DNA of 37,128 nt from Actinacidiphila cocklensis (GTDB lineage Bacteria; Actinomycetota; Actinomycetes; Streptomycetales; Streptomycetaceae): NCBI RefSeq assembly GCF_907177275.1, contig NZ_CAJSLV010000098.1, positions 1 to 37,128 of the forward strand, given 5' to 3'. The notes under the pieces are model-generated. The model worked only from the letters and a program-made list of their open reading frames with translations, had not been told where the DNA came from and ran no database searches. Positions 22,145-31,030 of the stretch are shown here, one piece after another (the first letter of the stretch is position 1; every line of letters begins with the position of its first letter). Both the position numbers and the translations under genes were made by a program.

Positions 22145-22408
22145 ATGACCGAGCAGTTCCAGTTGCTGTTGGCCGAAGAAGCCGACGAGGAACTCGGCTG
22201 GCAGGAGCGCGCGCTGTGTGCGCAGACCGATCCCGAGTCGTTCTTCCCCGAAAAGGGCGGTTCCACGCGTGAGGCGAAGAAGGTCTGCCTCGCCTGTGAA
22301 GTCCGTTCCGACTGCCTCGAATACGCTCTCGCCAACGACGAGCGCTTCGGCATCTGGGGCGGCCTGTCCGAAAGGGAGCGCCGCCGCCTGAAGAAGGGCG
22401 TCGTCTGA
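22145..22408 (+). CDS. whiB: sporulation regulator WhiB
   Basis: An 87-residue Wbl protein. It binds a [4Fe-4S] cluster through Cys25, Cys48, Cys51 and Cys57 (pattern C-x22-C-x2-C-x5-C) and has the GIWGG turn (69-73), then the basic DNA-contacting tail SERERRRLKK. Length and sequence match Streptomyces WhiB itself closely (from memory). WhiB acts with WhiA to switch on sporulation septation genes in aerial hyphae. ATG 22145 is preceded by GAGGGG at good spacing; an open extension to 22043 is the promoter region and not coding. Neighbour cofD matches the whiB2-fbiA order in mycobacteria. Confidence 0.97.
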   Translation: MTEQFQLLLAEEADEELGWQERALCAQTDPESFFPEKGGSTREAKKVCLACEVRSDCLEYALANDERFGIWGGLSERERRRLKKGVV

Positions 22409-22513
22409 CCCGCACGCCACCCGTCGCGGACCCGGCGCAGCCCCGCTGAGCAGCGGCAGATCCGCCGCCGGCCACGTCCCGCGCACCGTCTTCGCAGCCC
22501 GCCGCCGCGCCCT

Positions 22514-22543
22514 TTGACGCGGTCGGTGGGCTGCTGTTGTTCT
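22514..22543 (+). promoter_or_regulatory. possible promoter of the large glycosyltransferase gene
   Basis: TTGACG (22514-22519) with TTGTTC or TGTTCT 17-18 bases on. A second TANNNT box, TAGTGT (22587-22592), lacks a -35 partner. Confidence 0.35.
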
Positions 22544-22673
22544 CACACCGGGCACACGTCAGGGCGGTGGTGTCCGCGTAAGCCGTTAGTGTGGGGGGCC
22601 GTCCGAGATGCAACCCCGCCGCGAGCGGGCGCCAGCGTCCACCGCAGTCCAGCGAACCGGGGCCCGAACCTCG

Positions 22674-25600
22674 ATGTCCGTGAACAGCCCAGCACCGGCC
22701 GCCCACCCGGCCGGCACCCCCGAGTTCCCGCGCCATGTCGTCACCGCCGTGCTGGTAGCGCACGACGGCGCGCGGTGGCTGCCCAAGGCCCTTGCGGGTC
22801 TGCTCGCCCAGGACCGCCCGGTCCAGGACGTCGTCGCCGCCGACACCGGCAGCGCCGACGACTCCGCCCGGCTGCTCGCCGAGTCACTCGGCGACCAGCG
22901 CGTGCTGCACCTGGCCCGGCGGACGACCTTCGGCGCCGCCGTCGAGGAGGCCGCGCGCGCCGCCGCTCCGCTCACCGCCGAGCAGCTGCCGTATCTGGTC
23001 CGCCGCAGCGGCTGGGACCCCGTCAGCCGCAGCTGGAACGACGACGCCTACGAGGAGCCCGACCAGCCGCACGGCGAACCCGTCCAGTGGCTGTGGCTGC
23101 TGCACGACGACTGCGAGCCCGACCCCGGCGCCCTTGCCGGCCTGCTGCGGGTCGCCGACAGCTCGCCGTCCGCCGCGATCATCGGGCCCAAACTGCGCAG
23201 TTGGTACGACCGCAGGCAGCTGCTCGAAGTCGGCGTCAGCATCGCCCGCAGCGGCCGCCGCTGGACCGCGCTGGAGCGCCGCGAGCAGGACCAGGGCCAG
23301 CACGACCAGGTGCGCCCCGTGCTCTCCGTGTCGTCCGCCGGCATGCTGGTCCGCCGCGACGTGTGGGAGGAACTGGGCGGCTTCGACCGCCGGCTGCCCC
23401 TCATGCGCGACGACGTCGACTTCTGCTGGCGTGCCCAGGCCGCCGGCCACACCGTCCTGGTCGCCCCCGACGCCGTGCTCTGGCACGCGGAGGCCGCCTC
23501 CCGCGAGCGCCGCCCGGTGGACTGCGCGGGCAGGTCCGCCGTCAACCCGCACCGGGTCGACAAGGCCGGCGCCGTCTACACGCTGCTGGCCAACACCCGC
23601 GGCCCGCTGCTGCCGTACGTGGCGCTGCGCATAGTCCTCGGTACATTGCTTCGCACCCTGGCCTATCTCGTCGGCAAGGTGCCAGGACAGGCCGTCGACG
23701 AGATCGTCGGCCTGCTCGGCGTGGTGCTGCGCCCCGGGCGGCTGCTCGGCGCCCGCCACCGGCGCGGCAAGGGTGCCGTCCCGCCCTCGGAGCTGCGCCC
23801 GCTCTTCCCGCCGCCAGGCGCGACCGTACGGGCCACCGTCGACCAGGTCGTCAGCAACATCGCAGGCCGCGCCGACGCCTCCTCCGCCGCGGCAGGACGC
23901 CACGGCGGCGCCGTCGAGTCGGGACCCGGCGAGGACGACGGCGGCGACTTCCTGGAGATCGAGCAGTTCGCCCGGCTCAAGCGGATCGCCCGCAAACCAG
24001 GACCCGTGCTCTTCGCGGTCCTGCTCGTCGTCTCGCTCGCCGCCTGCCGCTCCCTGCTCGGCGGCGGCTCGCTGGCCGGCGGCACCCTGCTGCCCGCCGA
24101 CTCCGGCGCCTCCGACCTGTGGCGCAGCTACGCCGGATCGTGGCACGCGCTGGGCACCGGCGGCACCCAGTCCGCACCGCCCTACCTCGCTGTGCTCGGC
24201 CTCTTCTCCACCGTGCTGTTCGGCTCCACCGGGCTCACCTTGACGCTGCTGCTCGTCGCGTCGGTGCCGCTGGCCGGATTCACCGCCTACTTCGCCTCCA
24301 GGCCGCTGGTCGACTCGCGGCTGCTGCGCGCCTGGGCCTCGGTCGCCTACGCCTTCCTGCCGGCCGCGACCGGCGCCCTGGCGACCGGCAGGCTCGGCAC
24401 CGCCGTCCTGGCCATCCTGCTGCCGCTGATGGCCCGCGCCGCGGTCGCCTGCGCCGGGCTGCAACTCGGCGACGCCGCGCTGGACCGAGGCGTGCGCCCC
24501 GGCTGGCGTGCCACCTGGGCGCTGGCCCTGATGCTCACCTTCACCACCGCCTTCACCCCGATCACGTGGCCCATTGCGCTGGTTCTCGCGGCCGCCACCA
24601 TTGCCTGGCGGATGGCCACCGGCCGCGGCGCGCTGCTCGTGCCGCAGGTGCTGCGGTTCGCCGCGCTGATCGTCACCCCGATCGTCCTGCTCGCCCCCTG
24701 GTCGCTGACGCTGCTGTCGCACCCCGGGCGGCTGTTCCACGAAGTGGGCCTGCCCTACGGCACCAAGGGCGCCTCCGGCGTCGACCTGCTGCTGCTCAGC
24801 CCCGGCGGCCCCAAGGGCTCCGGCGGGCTGCTGCTGGTCGGCCTGGTGCTGGCGGCGCTGGCCGCGCTGCTGCGCGACACCCGCCGCACCGCGGTCATCG
24901 CGGCCTGGGCCGTCGCCGCGACCGGCCTGCTGTTCGCCGTCGTCGAGAACGGCAAGGCGTGGGCCGGACCGGCCACGCTCGTCTACGGCCTGGCGCTGCT
25001 GGCGGCCGCCGCGGTCGGCGCGGAAGGCGCCAACGAGCGGATCGCCGCCAGCGGCTTCGGCTGGCGTCAGCCCGTCGCCGGCCTGATCGCGCTCGCCGCC
25101 GCGGCCGCGCCGCTGCTCGCCGCGTTCACCTGGGTCGCCCACGGCGCCGACGGACCGCTGGACCGCCGCGACCCGCAGCAGGTGCCCGCGTTCGTCGCAG
25201 AAGAGAGCACCAGCGGCGACCAGGCCCGCACCCTGGTCCTCAGCGGCACCGAAGGCCACGTCGTCTACGCCCTGGTCCGCGGCGCCGGCGTCCGCATCGG
25301 TGACGCGGAACTGGCCGCGCAGGCCCCGCAGGACACCGCCCTGGACAGCCTCGTCGCCAACCTGGTGGCCGGCTCGGGCGCCGACCAGGGCAGCCGGCTC
25401 GCCGGATACGCCGTGCGCTACGTCCTCGCGCAGAAGGGCACACCCCGCGCCGTCGGCCGCGTCATGGACAGCACCCCGGGCCTGTCCCGGGTCAGCCAGG
25501 CCGACGGCAGCGAACTGTGGCGGGTCGACACGACCGTCTCCAGGATGACGATCACCGCCAAGGGCGCCAAGCCCGTCGCGGTGTCCTCGGGCCGCGTCGA

Positions 25601-26480
25601 GGCGCACACCAAGCTGCCCGCGGGACCGCAGGGCCGGGTGCTGAGGCTCGCCGACGCCGCCTCCAGCGGCTGGCAGGCCACCCTCGACGGTGCACAGCTG
25701 ACGCCCACCACGGTCGACGGCTGGGCGCAGGGCTTCCAACTGCCCGCCTCCGGCGGCCGGCTGGACGTCACCTTCGAGGAGCCGGTCACCCACATCGGCT
25801 GGCTGGGCGTCCAGGCCTTCCTGCTGCTCGTCACGATCGTGCTCGCCCTGCCGGGCCGCCGCCGCGAGGTCGACGACGACCTTCCGGACGCCGAGGGCGC
25901 CGTCGCGGCCGACATCCCCGGCCAGGCAGGCGGCGAGGGCCGCAGGGCACGCCGCCTGCAGGCCGCCGCGGAGGCCGAGGCCGCCGTGAACGGCGCCCAG
26001 GACGACGGTGCCCCGGAGACCCCCGGCGACGGCCAGGGGCAGCAGCCCGAGCAGCCCGACCTGTACGAACCGATGGCAGCGCCGTACGAGCAGGCCGAGG
26101 CCGGCTACGACGCCGCGGAGGCCGGCTACGACCCGTACGCGGTCCCGGACCCCGGCAACGGCCAGGCGGCCGAGCCGTACTACCCGCCCTACCCCGATCA
26201 GCAGTGGGAGCAGCAGCCCTATCCCGCGGAGCAGGGCGGCGGCTACGAGCAGCAGGGCGGCGGTTACGGCGACCAGTACGGCTACGTCCCCCCGCAGCCC
26301 GGCTACGACCCCTACGCCCAGCAGGGCCAGCAGGCACCGCACGACGGAACGGTGACCGGCTACGGCGACCAGGCGCCCTATCCCGACCAGGGCGGCTATG
26401 CCGACCCCTCGGCATATGGCGACGCCGGGGCGTATTACGCAGATGGCGACCAGCGCCGTGACGGGAGCGACCACCAGTGA
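22674..26480 (+). CDS. large membrane glycosyltransferase, GT2 domain plus multi-pass region and disordered tail
   Basis: A 1268-residue protein. An N-terminal GT2 domain (about 20-290) has VTAVLVAHDGARWLPKAL, a DXD-like LHDDCEPDPGAL and the acceptor motif LMRDDVDFCWRAQAAGH. A region of about a dozen hydrophobic segments follows (from LFAVLLVVSLAACRSL onward), then an extracytoplasmic beta-rich part and a last helix VQAFLLLVTIVLALPG. After a basic RRRE stop-transfer comes a ~200-residue tail, first Ala/Glu-rich, then Tyr/Pro/Gly/Gln-rich, likely cytoplasmic and disordered. The ATG at 22674 is preferred; ATG 22608 in the same frame is possible. It ends with GTGA overlapping the DUF5719 gene. 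The sugar and acceptor are unknown; a lipid-linked envelope glycan is likely. Confidence 0.88.
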   Translation: MSVNSPAPAAHPAGTPEFPRHVVTAVLVAHDGARWLPKALAGLLAQDRPVQDVVAADTGSADDSARLLAESLGDQRVLHLARRTTFGAAVEEAARAAAPLTAEQLPYLVRRSGWDPVSRSWNDDAYEEPDQPHGEPVQWLWLLHDDCEPDPGALAGLLRVADSSPSAAIIGPKLRSWYDRRQLLEVGVSIARSGRRWTALERREQDQGQHDQVRPVLSVSSAGMLVRRDVWEELGGFDRRLPLMRDDVDFCWRAQAAGHTVLVAPDAVLWHAEAASRERRPVDCAGRSAVNPHRVDKAGAVYTLLANTRGPLLPYVALRIVLGTLLRTLAYLVGKVPGQAVDEIVGLLGVVLRPGRLLGARHRRGKGAVPPSELRPLFPPPGATVRATVDQVVSNIAGRADASSAAAGRHGGAVESGPGEDDGGDFLEIEQFARLKRIARKPGPVLFAVLLVVSLAACRSLLGGGSLAGGTLLPADSGASDLWRSYAGSWHALGTGGTQSAPPYLAVLGLFSTVLFGSTGLTLTLLLVASVPLAGFTAYFASRPLVDSRLLRAWASVAYAFLPAATGALATGRLGTAVLAILLPLMARAAVACAGLQLGDAALDRGVRPGWRATWALALMLTFTTAFTPITWPIALVLAAATIAWRMATGRGALLVPQVLRFAALIVTPIVLLAPWSLTLLSHPGRLFHEVGLPYGTKGASGVDLLLLSPGGPKGSGGLLLVGLVLAALAALLRDTRRTAVIAAWAVAATGLLFAVVENGKAWAGPATLVYGLALLAAAAVGAEGANERIAASGFGWRQPVAGLIALAAAAAPLLAAFTWVAHGADGPLDRRDPQQVPAFVAEESTSGDQARTLVLSGTEGHVVYALVRGAGVRIGDAELAAQAPQDTALDSLVANLVAGSGADQGSRLAGYAVRYVLAQKGTPRAVGRVMDSTPGLSRVSQADGSELWRVDTTVSRMTITAKGAKPVAVSSGRVEAHTKLPAGPQGRVLRLADAASSGWQATLDGAQLTPTTVDGWAQGFQLPASGGRLDVTFEEPVTHIGWLGVQAFLLLVTIVLALPGRRREVDDDLPDAEGAVAADIPGQAGGEGRRARRLQAAAEAEAAVNGAQDDGAPETPGDGQGQQPEQPDLYEPMAAPYEQAEAGYDAAEAGYDPYAVPDPGNGQAAEPYYPPYPDQQWEQQPYPAEQGGGYEQQGGGYGDQYGYVPPQPGYDPYAQQGQQAPHDGTVTGYGDQAPYPDQGGYADPSAYGDAGAYYADGDQRRDGSDHQ

Positions 26481-27943
26481 ACCGCAGCACCCTCTCCCTG
26501 GGCGGCGCCGTCGTCGTGCTCGCCGTCCTCACCGGCGCAGCGTCCCTGACCGGCGGCGACGACTCGGCGGCCGCCCCCAAGGCCGCGGCGGCCACGCTGC
26601 CCGTGCAGCGCAGCACCGTCGTGTGCCCCGCACCCTCCTCGTCGGAGTTCGCCAACACCGTCTACACGTCGTTCACCCCTTCCGCGACGGGCGGCGGCAT
26701 CGGCGGGACGGGCGGCGCGCAACTGGTCCCCACCGCCGGCAAGGCCACGCCGCTCGCGCCGCTCAAGCAGACCGGCAAGGCCGCCACCGCCACCACGGAC
26801 AAGTCCGAGGCACCCGCACTCATCGGCACCGCCGACGGGCCGCTGGCGCCCGGCTGGACCGTCCAGCAGACCACCGTGGTGGACTCCGGCCCCGGCCGCG
26901 GACTGCTCGGCACCTCCTGCGTCACCCCGGACAGCGAGTTCTGGTTCCCCGGCGCCAGCACGGCGAACGGCCGCCAGGACTACCTGCACCTGGTGGACCC
27001 CGACGAAGCCCCCGCGGTCGTCGACATCGAGCTGTACGGCAAGGACGGCCTGCTCAAGGCGTCGACAGGCGACGGCATCACCATCCCGGGCAAGGGCGCC
27101 AAGCCGGTGCTGCTGTCCACGCTGGTTGCCGACAAGGTCGCCGACCTGACCGTGCACGTCGTCGTCCGCAGCGGCCGGGTCGGCGCCGCCGTCCAGGCCA
27201 CCGACAGCAAGATCGGCACGGACTGGCTGCAGCCCGCCGCGGAGCCCGCGACCTCGCTCGTCATGCCCGGCATCCCGGCCGACGCGACCTCGGTGCACCT
27301 GGTGGCCTACGCGACCGGTTCCGACGACGCCGACCTGACGCTCAAGCTCGCCACCTCCACCGGTCTGATCGCCCCGGCCGGCAACGAGACGCTGCACGTC
27401 AAGGCGGGGATGACCGCCACAGCCGACCTCGGGGACATCACCAAGGGCGAGCCCGGCTCGCTGGTCATCGGGTCGAGCGACGTCCATTCCCCCGTGCCGG
27501 TCGTGGCGGGGCTGCGCGTCACCCGCGGCAAGGGCACCAAGCAGGAGCTGGCCTTCCTGCCCGCGACCCCGGCGATCGACACCAGGGCCACCGTCGCGGA
27601 CAACCGCGACAAGGCCTCGACGCTGGCCCTGATGGCAGTCGGCAAGGACACCAGCGTGAAGGTGACCTCGTCGCCCGGCCCGTCCGGGGGCACGACCGTG
27701 TCCAAGACCGTCATCGTGAAGGCCGGCTCCACCCTTTCCCTGCAGCCGCCGCCGCCCTCCCAGAGCAGCGGCGGCTTCGCGGTCACGGTGGAGAAGCTCT
27801 CCGGCGGCACGCTCTACGCCTCACGGATGCTGGCGCTGCCGCTGGGCGGCGTACCGATGTTCACCATCCAGCCGCTGCCGGACGACCGGGGCATGGTCGA
27901 GGTGCCGCAGGCCGGCGCCGACCTGACCATCCTCAACAAGTAG
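26477..27943 (+). CDS. DUF5719 family envelope protein
   Basis: A 488-residue protein with an N-terminal membrane anchor or signal (LSLGGAVVVLAVLTGAASL, 6-24). A single extracytoplasmic, beta-rich region follows, poor in cysteine and without recognisable catalytic motifs. Repeating strands such as VVDIELYGKDGLL and LVIGSSDVHSPVPVVAGLRV suggest stacked beta-sandwich domains. GTG 26477 overlaps the glycosyltransferase stop by four bases (GTGA), so the two are translated together and probably act as a pair outside the membrane. I assign DUF5719 from its sequence character and its place behind this type of glycosyltransferase; molecular role unknown. Confidence 0.82.
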   Translation: MNRSTLSLGGAVVVLAVLTGAASLTGGDDSAAAPKAAAATLPVQRSTVVCPAPSSSEFANTVYTSFTPSATGGGIGGTGGAQLVPTAGKATPLAPLKQTGKAATATTDKSEAPALIGTADGPLAPGWTVQQTTVVDSGPGRGLLGTSCVTPDSEFWFPGASTANGRQDYLHLVDPDEAPAVVDIELYGKDGLLKASTGDGITIPGKGAKPVLLSTLVADKVADLTVHVVVRSGRVGAAVQATDSKIGTDWLQPAAEPATSLVMPGIPADATSVHLVAYATGSDDADLTLKLATSTGLIAPAGNETLHVKAGMTATADLGDITKGEPGSLVIGSSDVHSPVPVVAGLRVTRGKGTKQELAFLPATPAIDTRATVADNRDKASTLALMAVGKDTSVKVTSSPGPSGGTTVSKTVIVKAGSTLSLQPPPPSQSSGGFAVTVEKLSGGTLYASRMLALPLGGVPMFTIQPLPDDRGMVEVPQAGADLTILNK

Positions 27944-27953
27944 CGAGGGAAAA

Positions 27954-27976
27954 CCGCCGCGTGCACAAGGCGCGGC
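27954..27976. terminator. weak hairpin between convergent genes
   Basis: CGCCGCG (27954-27960) pairs with CGCGGCG (27970-27976) around a nine-base loop, 11 bases after the DUF5719 stop. No U tract. Confidence 0.4.
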
Positions 27977-28016
27977 GCGGACGGTGGAGAAGGCGGGGGC
28001 CGGCGCCCGGGAGGCG

Positions 28017-28457
28017 TCAGTCCTCGCCGTACTTCGGGTCGACGTTCTCCGGCGACAGGCCCAGCAGCTCGGCGACCTGCTCGACCACCACCTCGTGGAC
28101 CAGCAGCGCCCGCTCGTCGCGGCTCTTGGCGCGGATCTCGACCGGGCGGCGGTAGACCACGATCCGGCTCGGCCGCCCCTTGCCCGCCCCGACCAGCCGC
28201 CCCAGCGGCACCGCGTCGCCGTCGGCCGAACCGTCCTGCGGCCAGGGCACCTCCTGCACCGCGAACTCCACGTCGGCCAGTTGCGGCCAGCGCCGCTCCA
28301 GGCGGTCGGCGGCATCCCTGACCAGGTCGTCGAAGGCGTCGGCGCGGCTGACCGCGAGCGGCACCTGCGGCGGCGCGATGGGGCCGCGCATGCCGCGACC
28401 GTGCCGGTCACGGTGGCGCGGACGCGGGTCGGAGGGAGGTGGCGCCGAACTGTCCAT
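28017..28457 (-). CDS. metallopeptidase family protein (zincin-like), second His absent
   Basis: A 146-residue actinobacterial member of the small zincin-like (DUF1025/PF06262-type) family. After a Pro/Arg/His-rich disordered N terminus (1-30) comes FDDLVRDAADRLERRWPQLADVEFAVQEVP, typical of the family. The putative active-site helix is LLVHEVVVEQVAELLGL. The expected HExxH reads HEVVV, so the second zinc histidine is missing and proteolysis is doubtful. ATG 28457 has TAGGCT (minus strand) 7 bases upstream and no ribosome-binding site, again suggesting a leaderless message. Divergent from DUF3499, the same pairing as Rv3259/Rv3258c (recalled). Confidence 0.82.
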   Translation of the reverse strand: MDSSAPPPSDPRPRHRDRHGRGMRGPIAPPQVPLAVSRADAFDDLVRDAADRLERRWPQLADVEFAVQEVPWPQDGSADGDAVPLGRLVGAGKGRPSRIVVYRRPVEIRAKSRDERALLVHEVVVEQVAELLGLSPENVDPKYGED

Positions 28458-28778
28458 CAGCGTGAGCCTAGCTCCCGCTCCGCGCCGTGTCGCGACCCGA
28501 GTGATCGCGCCTCCTTTATCGTCATCTCGCGCCGAGTTTCAGACCGCATCAGGCCACAGAAGTGACGCAAACGCGCCACCTGGCGACCGAAGGCGTCACG
28601 TGCCGCCGTCATGACCACCCGCCCCGCCTTGGTACGTACCTCCTGCGGCCCCGGCATCACCGCAGGTCTGCGCCACGGCGACCGCACACCGCGGGGAGGC
28701 GGCGCCGCCACGACACGACAGGGTGAGCCTGTGGAGAGTCGTCGCGGCCCGCTCAAGAGTGCGGTACCGTCCAACCTC
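28458..28778. other. 321-base divergent intergenic region
   Basis: Contains the likely -10 boxes of both flanking genes: minus strand TAGGCT (28465-28470) and plus strand TACCGT (28765-28770). The middle part, with a patch of CTCCTTTATCGTCATC around 28510, shows no open frame with proper codon bias and no clear repeat. Confidence 0.5.
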
Positions 28779-29141
28779 GTGAGCCCTGTACGTCGCTGTT
28801 CGCGCACCGCTTGCGGCCGTCCCGCCGTAGCGACGCTGACGTACGTCTACGCGGACTCCACGGCCGTCCTCGGCCCCCTCGCCACCTATGCCGAGCCGCA
28901 CTGCTACGACCTGTGCTCCGAGCACTCGGAGCGGCTCACCGCACCCCGCGGCTGGGAGGTCGTCAGGCTCGCCATCGACACCGGCCCCGTGCGGCCCAGC
29001 GGCGACGACCTGGAGGCGCTGGCCAACGCGGTGCGCGAAGCCGCCCGCCCGCAGGAGCGCACCCGCCCCGGCGCCCGCGACATCGACCCGCTGGAAGTCG
29101 CCCGCCGCGGCCACCTGCGGGTGCTCCGCTCACCCGAGTAG
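28779..29141 (+). CDS. DUF3499 family zinc-finger-like protein
   Basis: A 120-residue actinobacterial protein. Cys7 and Cys12 (RRCSRTACGRPA), then His41-Cys42-x3-Cys46-x2-His49 (AEPHCYDLCSEH), look like a compact zinc site. TYVYADSTAVLGPLATY is the DUF3499 signature. The C terminus is Arg-rich and charged (RPQERTRPGARDIDPLEVARRGHLRVLR). GTG 28779 is chosen because the signature begins SPVRRCSR and TACCGT lies 8 bases before it. A longer frame from 28611 has poor codon bias. Function unknown; it sits with the mannose-phosphate genes here and, as I recall, in mycobacteria (Rv3258c). Confidence 0.88.
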   Translation: MSPVRRCSRTACGRPAVATLTYVYADSTAVLGPLATYAEPHCYDLCSEHSERLTAPRGWEVVRLAIDTGPVRPSGDDLEALANAVREAARPQERTRPGARDIDPLEVARRGHLRVLRSPE

Positions 29142-29213
29142 GACCGAGCGCCCGCACCGCCCCTCCGCGCGGAACAGGCCGCTATCCGTCCGGGGTAGGT
29201 TGTGGCCGGAACC

Positions 29214-29228
29214 GCGGCATATTGCCGC
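29214..29228. promoter_or_regulatory. perfect palindrome upstream of phosphomannomutase
   Basis: GCGGCA-TAT-TGCCGC, 46 bases before the GTG start. It could be an operator or a short RNA hairpin. Confidence 0.3.
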
Positions 29229-29273
29229 GCCGAACCGTCCGATCTCCGCGACCCCGTACAGCAGAGGTGTGCA

Positions 29274-30632
29274 GTGGCCGATTTGTCGCAGCTGGTCAAG
29301 GCCTACGACGTACGCGGAGTCGTACCCGACCAGTGGGACATCCCGCTCGCCGAGATCTTCGGTGCGGCCTTCGCCACTGTCACCGGCGCCGACGCCGTCG
29401 TCATCGGGCACGACATGCGGCCCTCGTCCCCCGGCCTGTCCGACGCCTTCGCCCGCGGTGCCGCCTCCCGCGGCGCCGACGTCACGCGCATCGGGCTGTG
29501 CTCCACCGACGAGCTGTACTTCGCCAGCGGGCGGCTCGGCCTGCCCGGCGCGATGTTCACCGCGAGCCACAACCCTGCGCAGTACAACGGCATCAAGATG
29601 TGCCGGGCGGGCGCGGCACCCGTCGGCCAGGACACCGGCCTCGCCGACATCCGCACGCTCGCCGAGACATGGCTGGAGACCGGTATCCCGGCCGGCGCGG
29701 ACGTCCCCGGAACCATCGGCGACCGCGACGTGCTCGGCGACTACGCCGACTGCCTGCGGTCGCTGGTCGACCTGTCGGGGATGCGGCCGCTGAAGGTCGT
29801 GGTCGACGCGGGCAACGGCATGGGCGGCCACACCGTGCCGACCGTGCTGGCCGGCCTGCCGGTCGACCTGGTGCCGATGTACTTCGAACTCGACGGCACC
29901 TTCCCCAACCACGAGGCCAACCCGCTCGACCCGAAGAACCTGGTCGACCTGCAGGCCCGGGTACGCGAGACCGGCGCCGACATCGGCCTGGCCTTCGACG
30001 GTGACGCCGACCGCTGCTTCGCCGTCGACGAGCGCGGCGAGGCAGTGCCGCCGTCCGCGGTCACCGCACTGGTCGCCGCCCGCGAACTGGCCGCCCACCC
30101 GGGTGCCACGATCATCCACAACCTGATCACCTCCCGCTCGGTGCCCGAGGTCGTCAAGGAGCACGGCGGCATCCCGGTACGCACCCGGGTCGGCCACTCC
30201 TTCATCAAGCAGGAGATGGCCGCCACCGGCGCGGTGTTCGGTGGCGAGCACTCCGCGCACTACTACTTCCGCGACTTCTGGAACGCCGACACGGGCATGC
30301 TCGCCGCACTGCACCTGCTGGCCGCCCTCGGCCGCCAGGACGGCCCGCTGTCCGCCCTCGTCGCCGGCTACGACCGCTACGCGTCCTCCGGCGAGATCAA
30401 CAGCACCGTCGACGACCAGGCCGGGCGCACCGGGGCGGTCCGCGCCGCCTTCGCCGGGCAGGCCGGCGTCACCTTCGACGAGCTCGACGGGCTCACCGTC
30501 AGCGCCGCCGACTGGTGGTTCAACCTGCGGGCCTCCAACACGGAACCGCTGCTGCGGCTCAACGTCGAGGCCGCGGACGACGACGCCGTCGCCCGCATCC
30601 GGGACCAGGTGCTCGCCCTCGTCCGCGGCTGA
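29274..30632 (+). CDS. manB: phosphomannomutase/phosphoglucomutase
   Basis: A 452-residue alpha-D-phosphohexomutase interconverting mannose-6-P and mannose-1-P, the precursor of GDP-mannose. The phosphoserine loop is TASHNP with Ser98, the Mg-binding loop is DGDADR (242-247), the sugar-specificity loop is GEHSAHYYFR (324-333) and the phosphate-binding loop is RASNTEPLLRL near the C terminus. All four domains are complete. GTG 29274 has AGAGG 6 bases upstream. Gene order with the SIS protein and manA points to mannose metabolism; some activity on glucose phosphates is common in this family. Confidence 0.95.
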   Translation: MADLSQLVKAYDVRGVVPDQWDIPLAEIFGAAFATVTGADAVVIGHDMRPSSPGLSDAFARGAASRGADVTRIGLCSTDELYFASGRLGLPGAMFTASHNPAQYNGIKMCRAGAAPVGQDTGLADIRTLAETWLETGIPAGADVPGTIGDRDVLGDYADCLRSLVDLSGMRPLKVVVDAGNGMGGHTVPTVLAGLPVDLVPMYFELDGTFPNHEANPLDPKNLVDLQARVRETGADIGLAFDGDADRCFAVDERGEAVPPSAVTALVAARELAAHPGATIIHNLITSRSVPEVVKEHGGIPVRTRVGHSFIKQEMAATGAVFGGEHSAHYYFRDFWNADTGMLAALHLLAALGRQDGPLSALVAGYDRYASSGEINSTVDDQAGRTGAVRAAFAGQAGVTFDELDGLTVSAADWWFNLRASNTEPLLRLNVEAADDDAVARIRDQVLALVRG

Positions 30633-30757
30633 CCCGCCTGCCTGACCCTGCCCCGCAGTCCCGCCCCCCCGTCCTGTGACCCGGCGAGGTGCGCGGCGAT
30701 AGGCTGGCAGGCACAGGCCGGGGCCACCCCCCGTACACCCCCAGGAGGACACCGCAC

Positions 30758-30937
30758 ATGCCGCTCGTCGAAGCCAGCCTTCTGGACATCCTCGCCTGCC
30801 CGGCCTGCCACGCCCCGCTGCGCGAGGACGTGGACGCCGCGGAACTGGTCTGCACGTCCGACACCTGCGGGCTGGCCTACCCGGTCAAGGACGACATCCC
30901 GGTGCTCCTGGTGGACGAGGCCCGCCGCCCCGGCTGA
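30758..30937 (+). CDS. Trm112-family small zinc protein
   Basis: A 59-residue Trm112-like protein. Four cysteines (14, 17, 32, 37; CPAC...CTSDTC) form the zinc ribbon, followed by the family signature GLAYPVKDDIPVLLVDEA. Eukaryotic Trm112 activates methyltransferases; the bacterial role is less clear. ATG 30758 has AGGAGG about 9 bases upstream. It lies between the mutase and the SIS protein, 93 bases from the latter, and is probably in one operon with them. Confidence 0.93.
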   Translation: MPLVEASLLDILACPACHAPLREDVDAAELVCTSDTCGLAYPVKDDIPVLLVDEARRPG

Positions 30938-31030
30938 CCGGCCGCCCCCACCCCGCACCCGCACCCGGACCCCGTCCGGCCCGCCCAGCCCCTTCCGACC
31001 GCCTCACGACGTCACGACCCGGAGGTCGCA

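Noticed and set aside
22884..26474. Very long open frame on the minus strand opposite the large glycosyltransferase
   Set aside because: Arises from the G/C-biased third positions of the plus-strand gene; composition is low-complexity Gly/Ala/Arg with no domain or membrane pattern.
28611..28778. N-terminal extension of the DUF3499 gene
   Set aside because: Poor codon bias and absence of homology-like features; the conserved part starts at GTG 28779 with a fitting -10 box.
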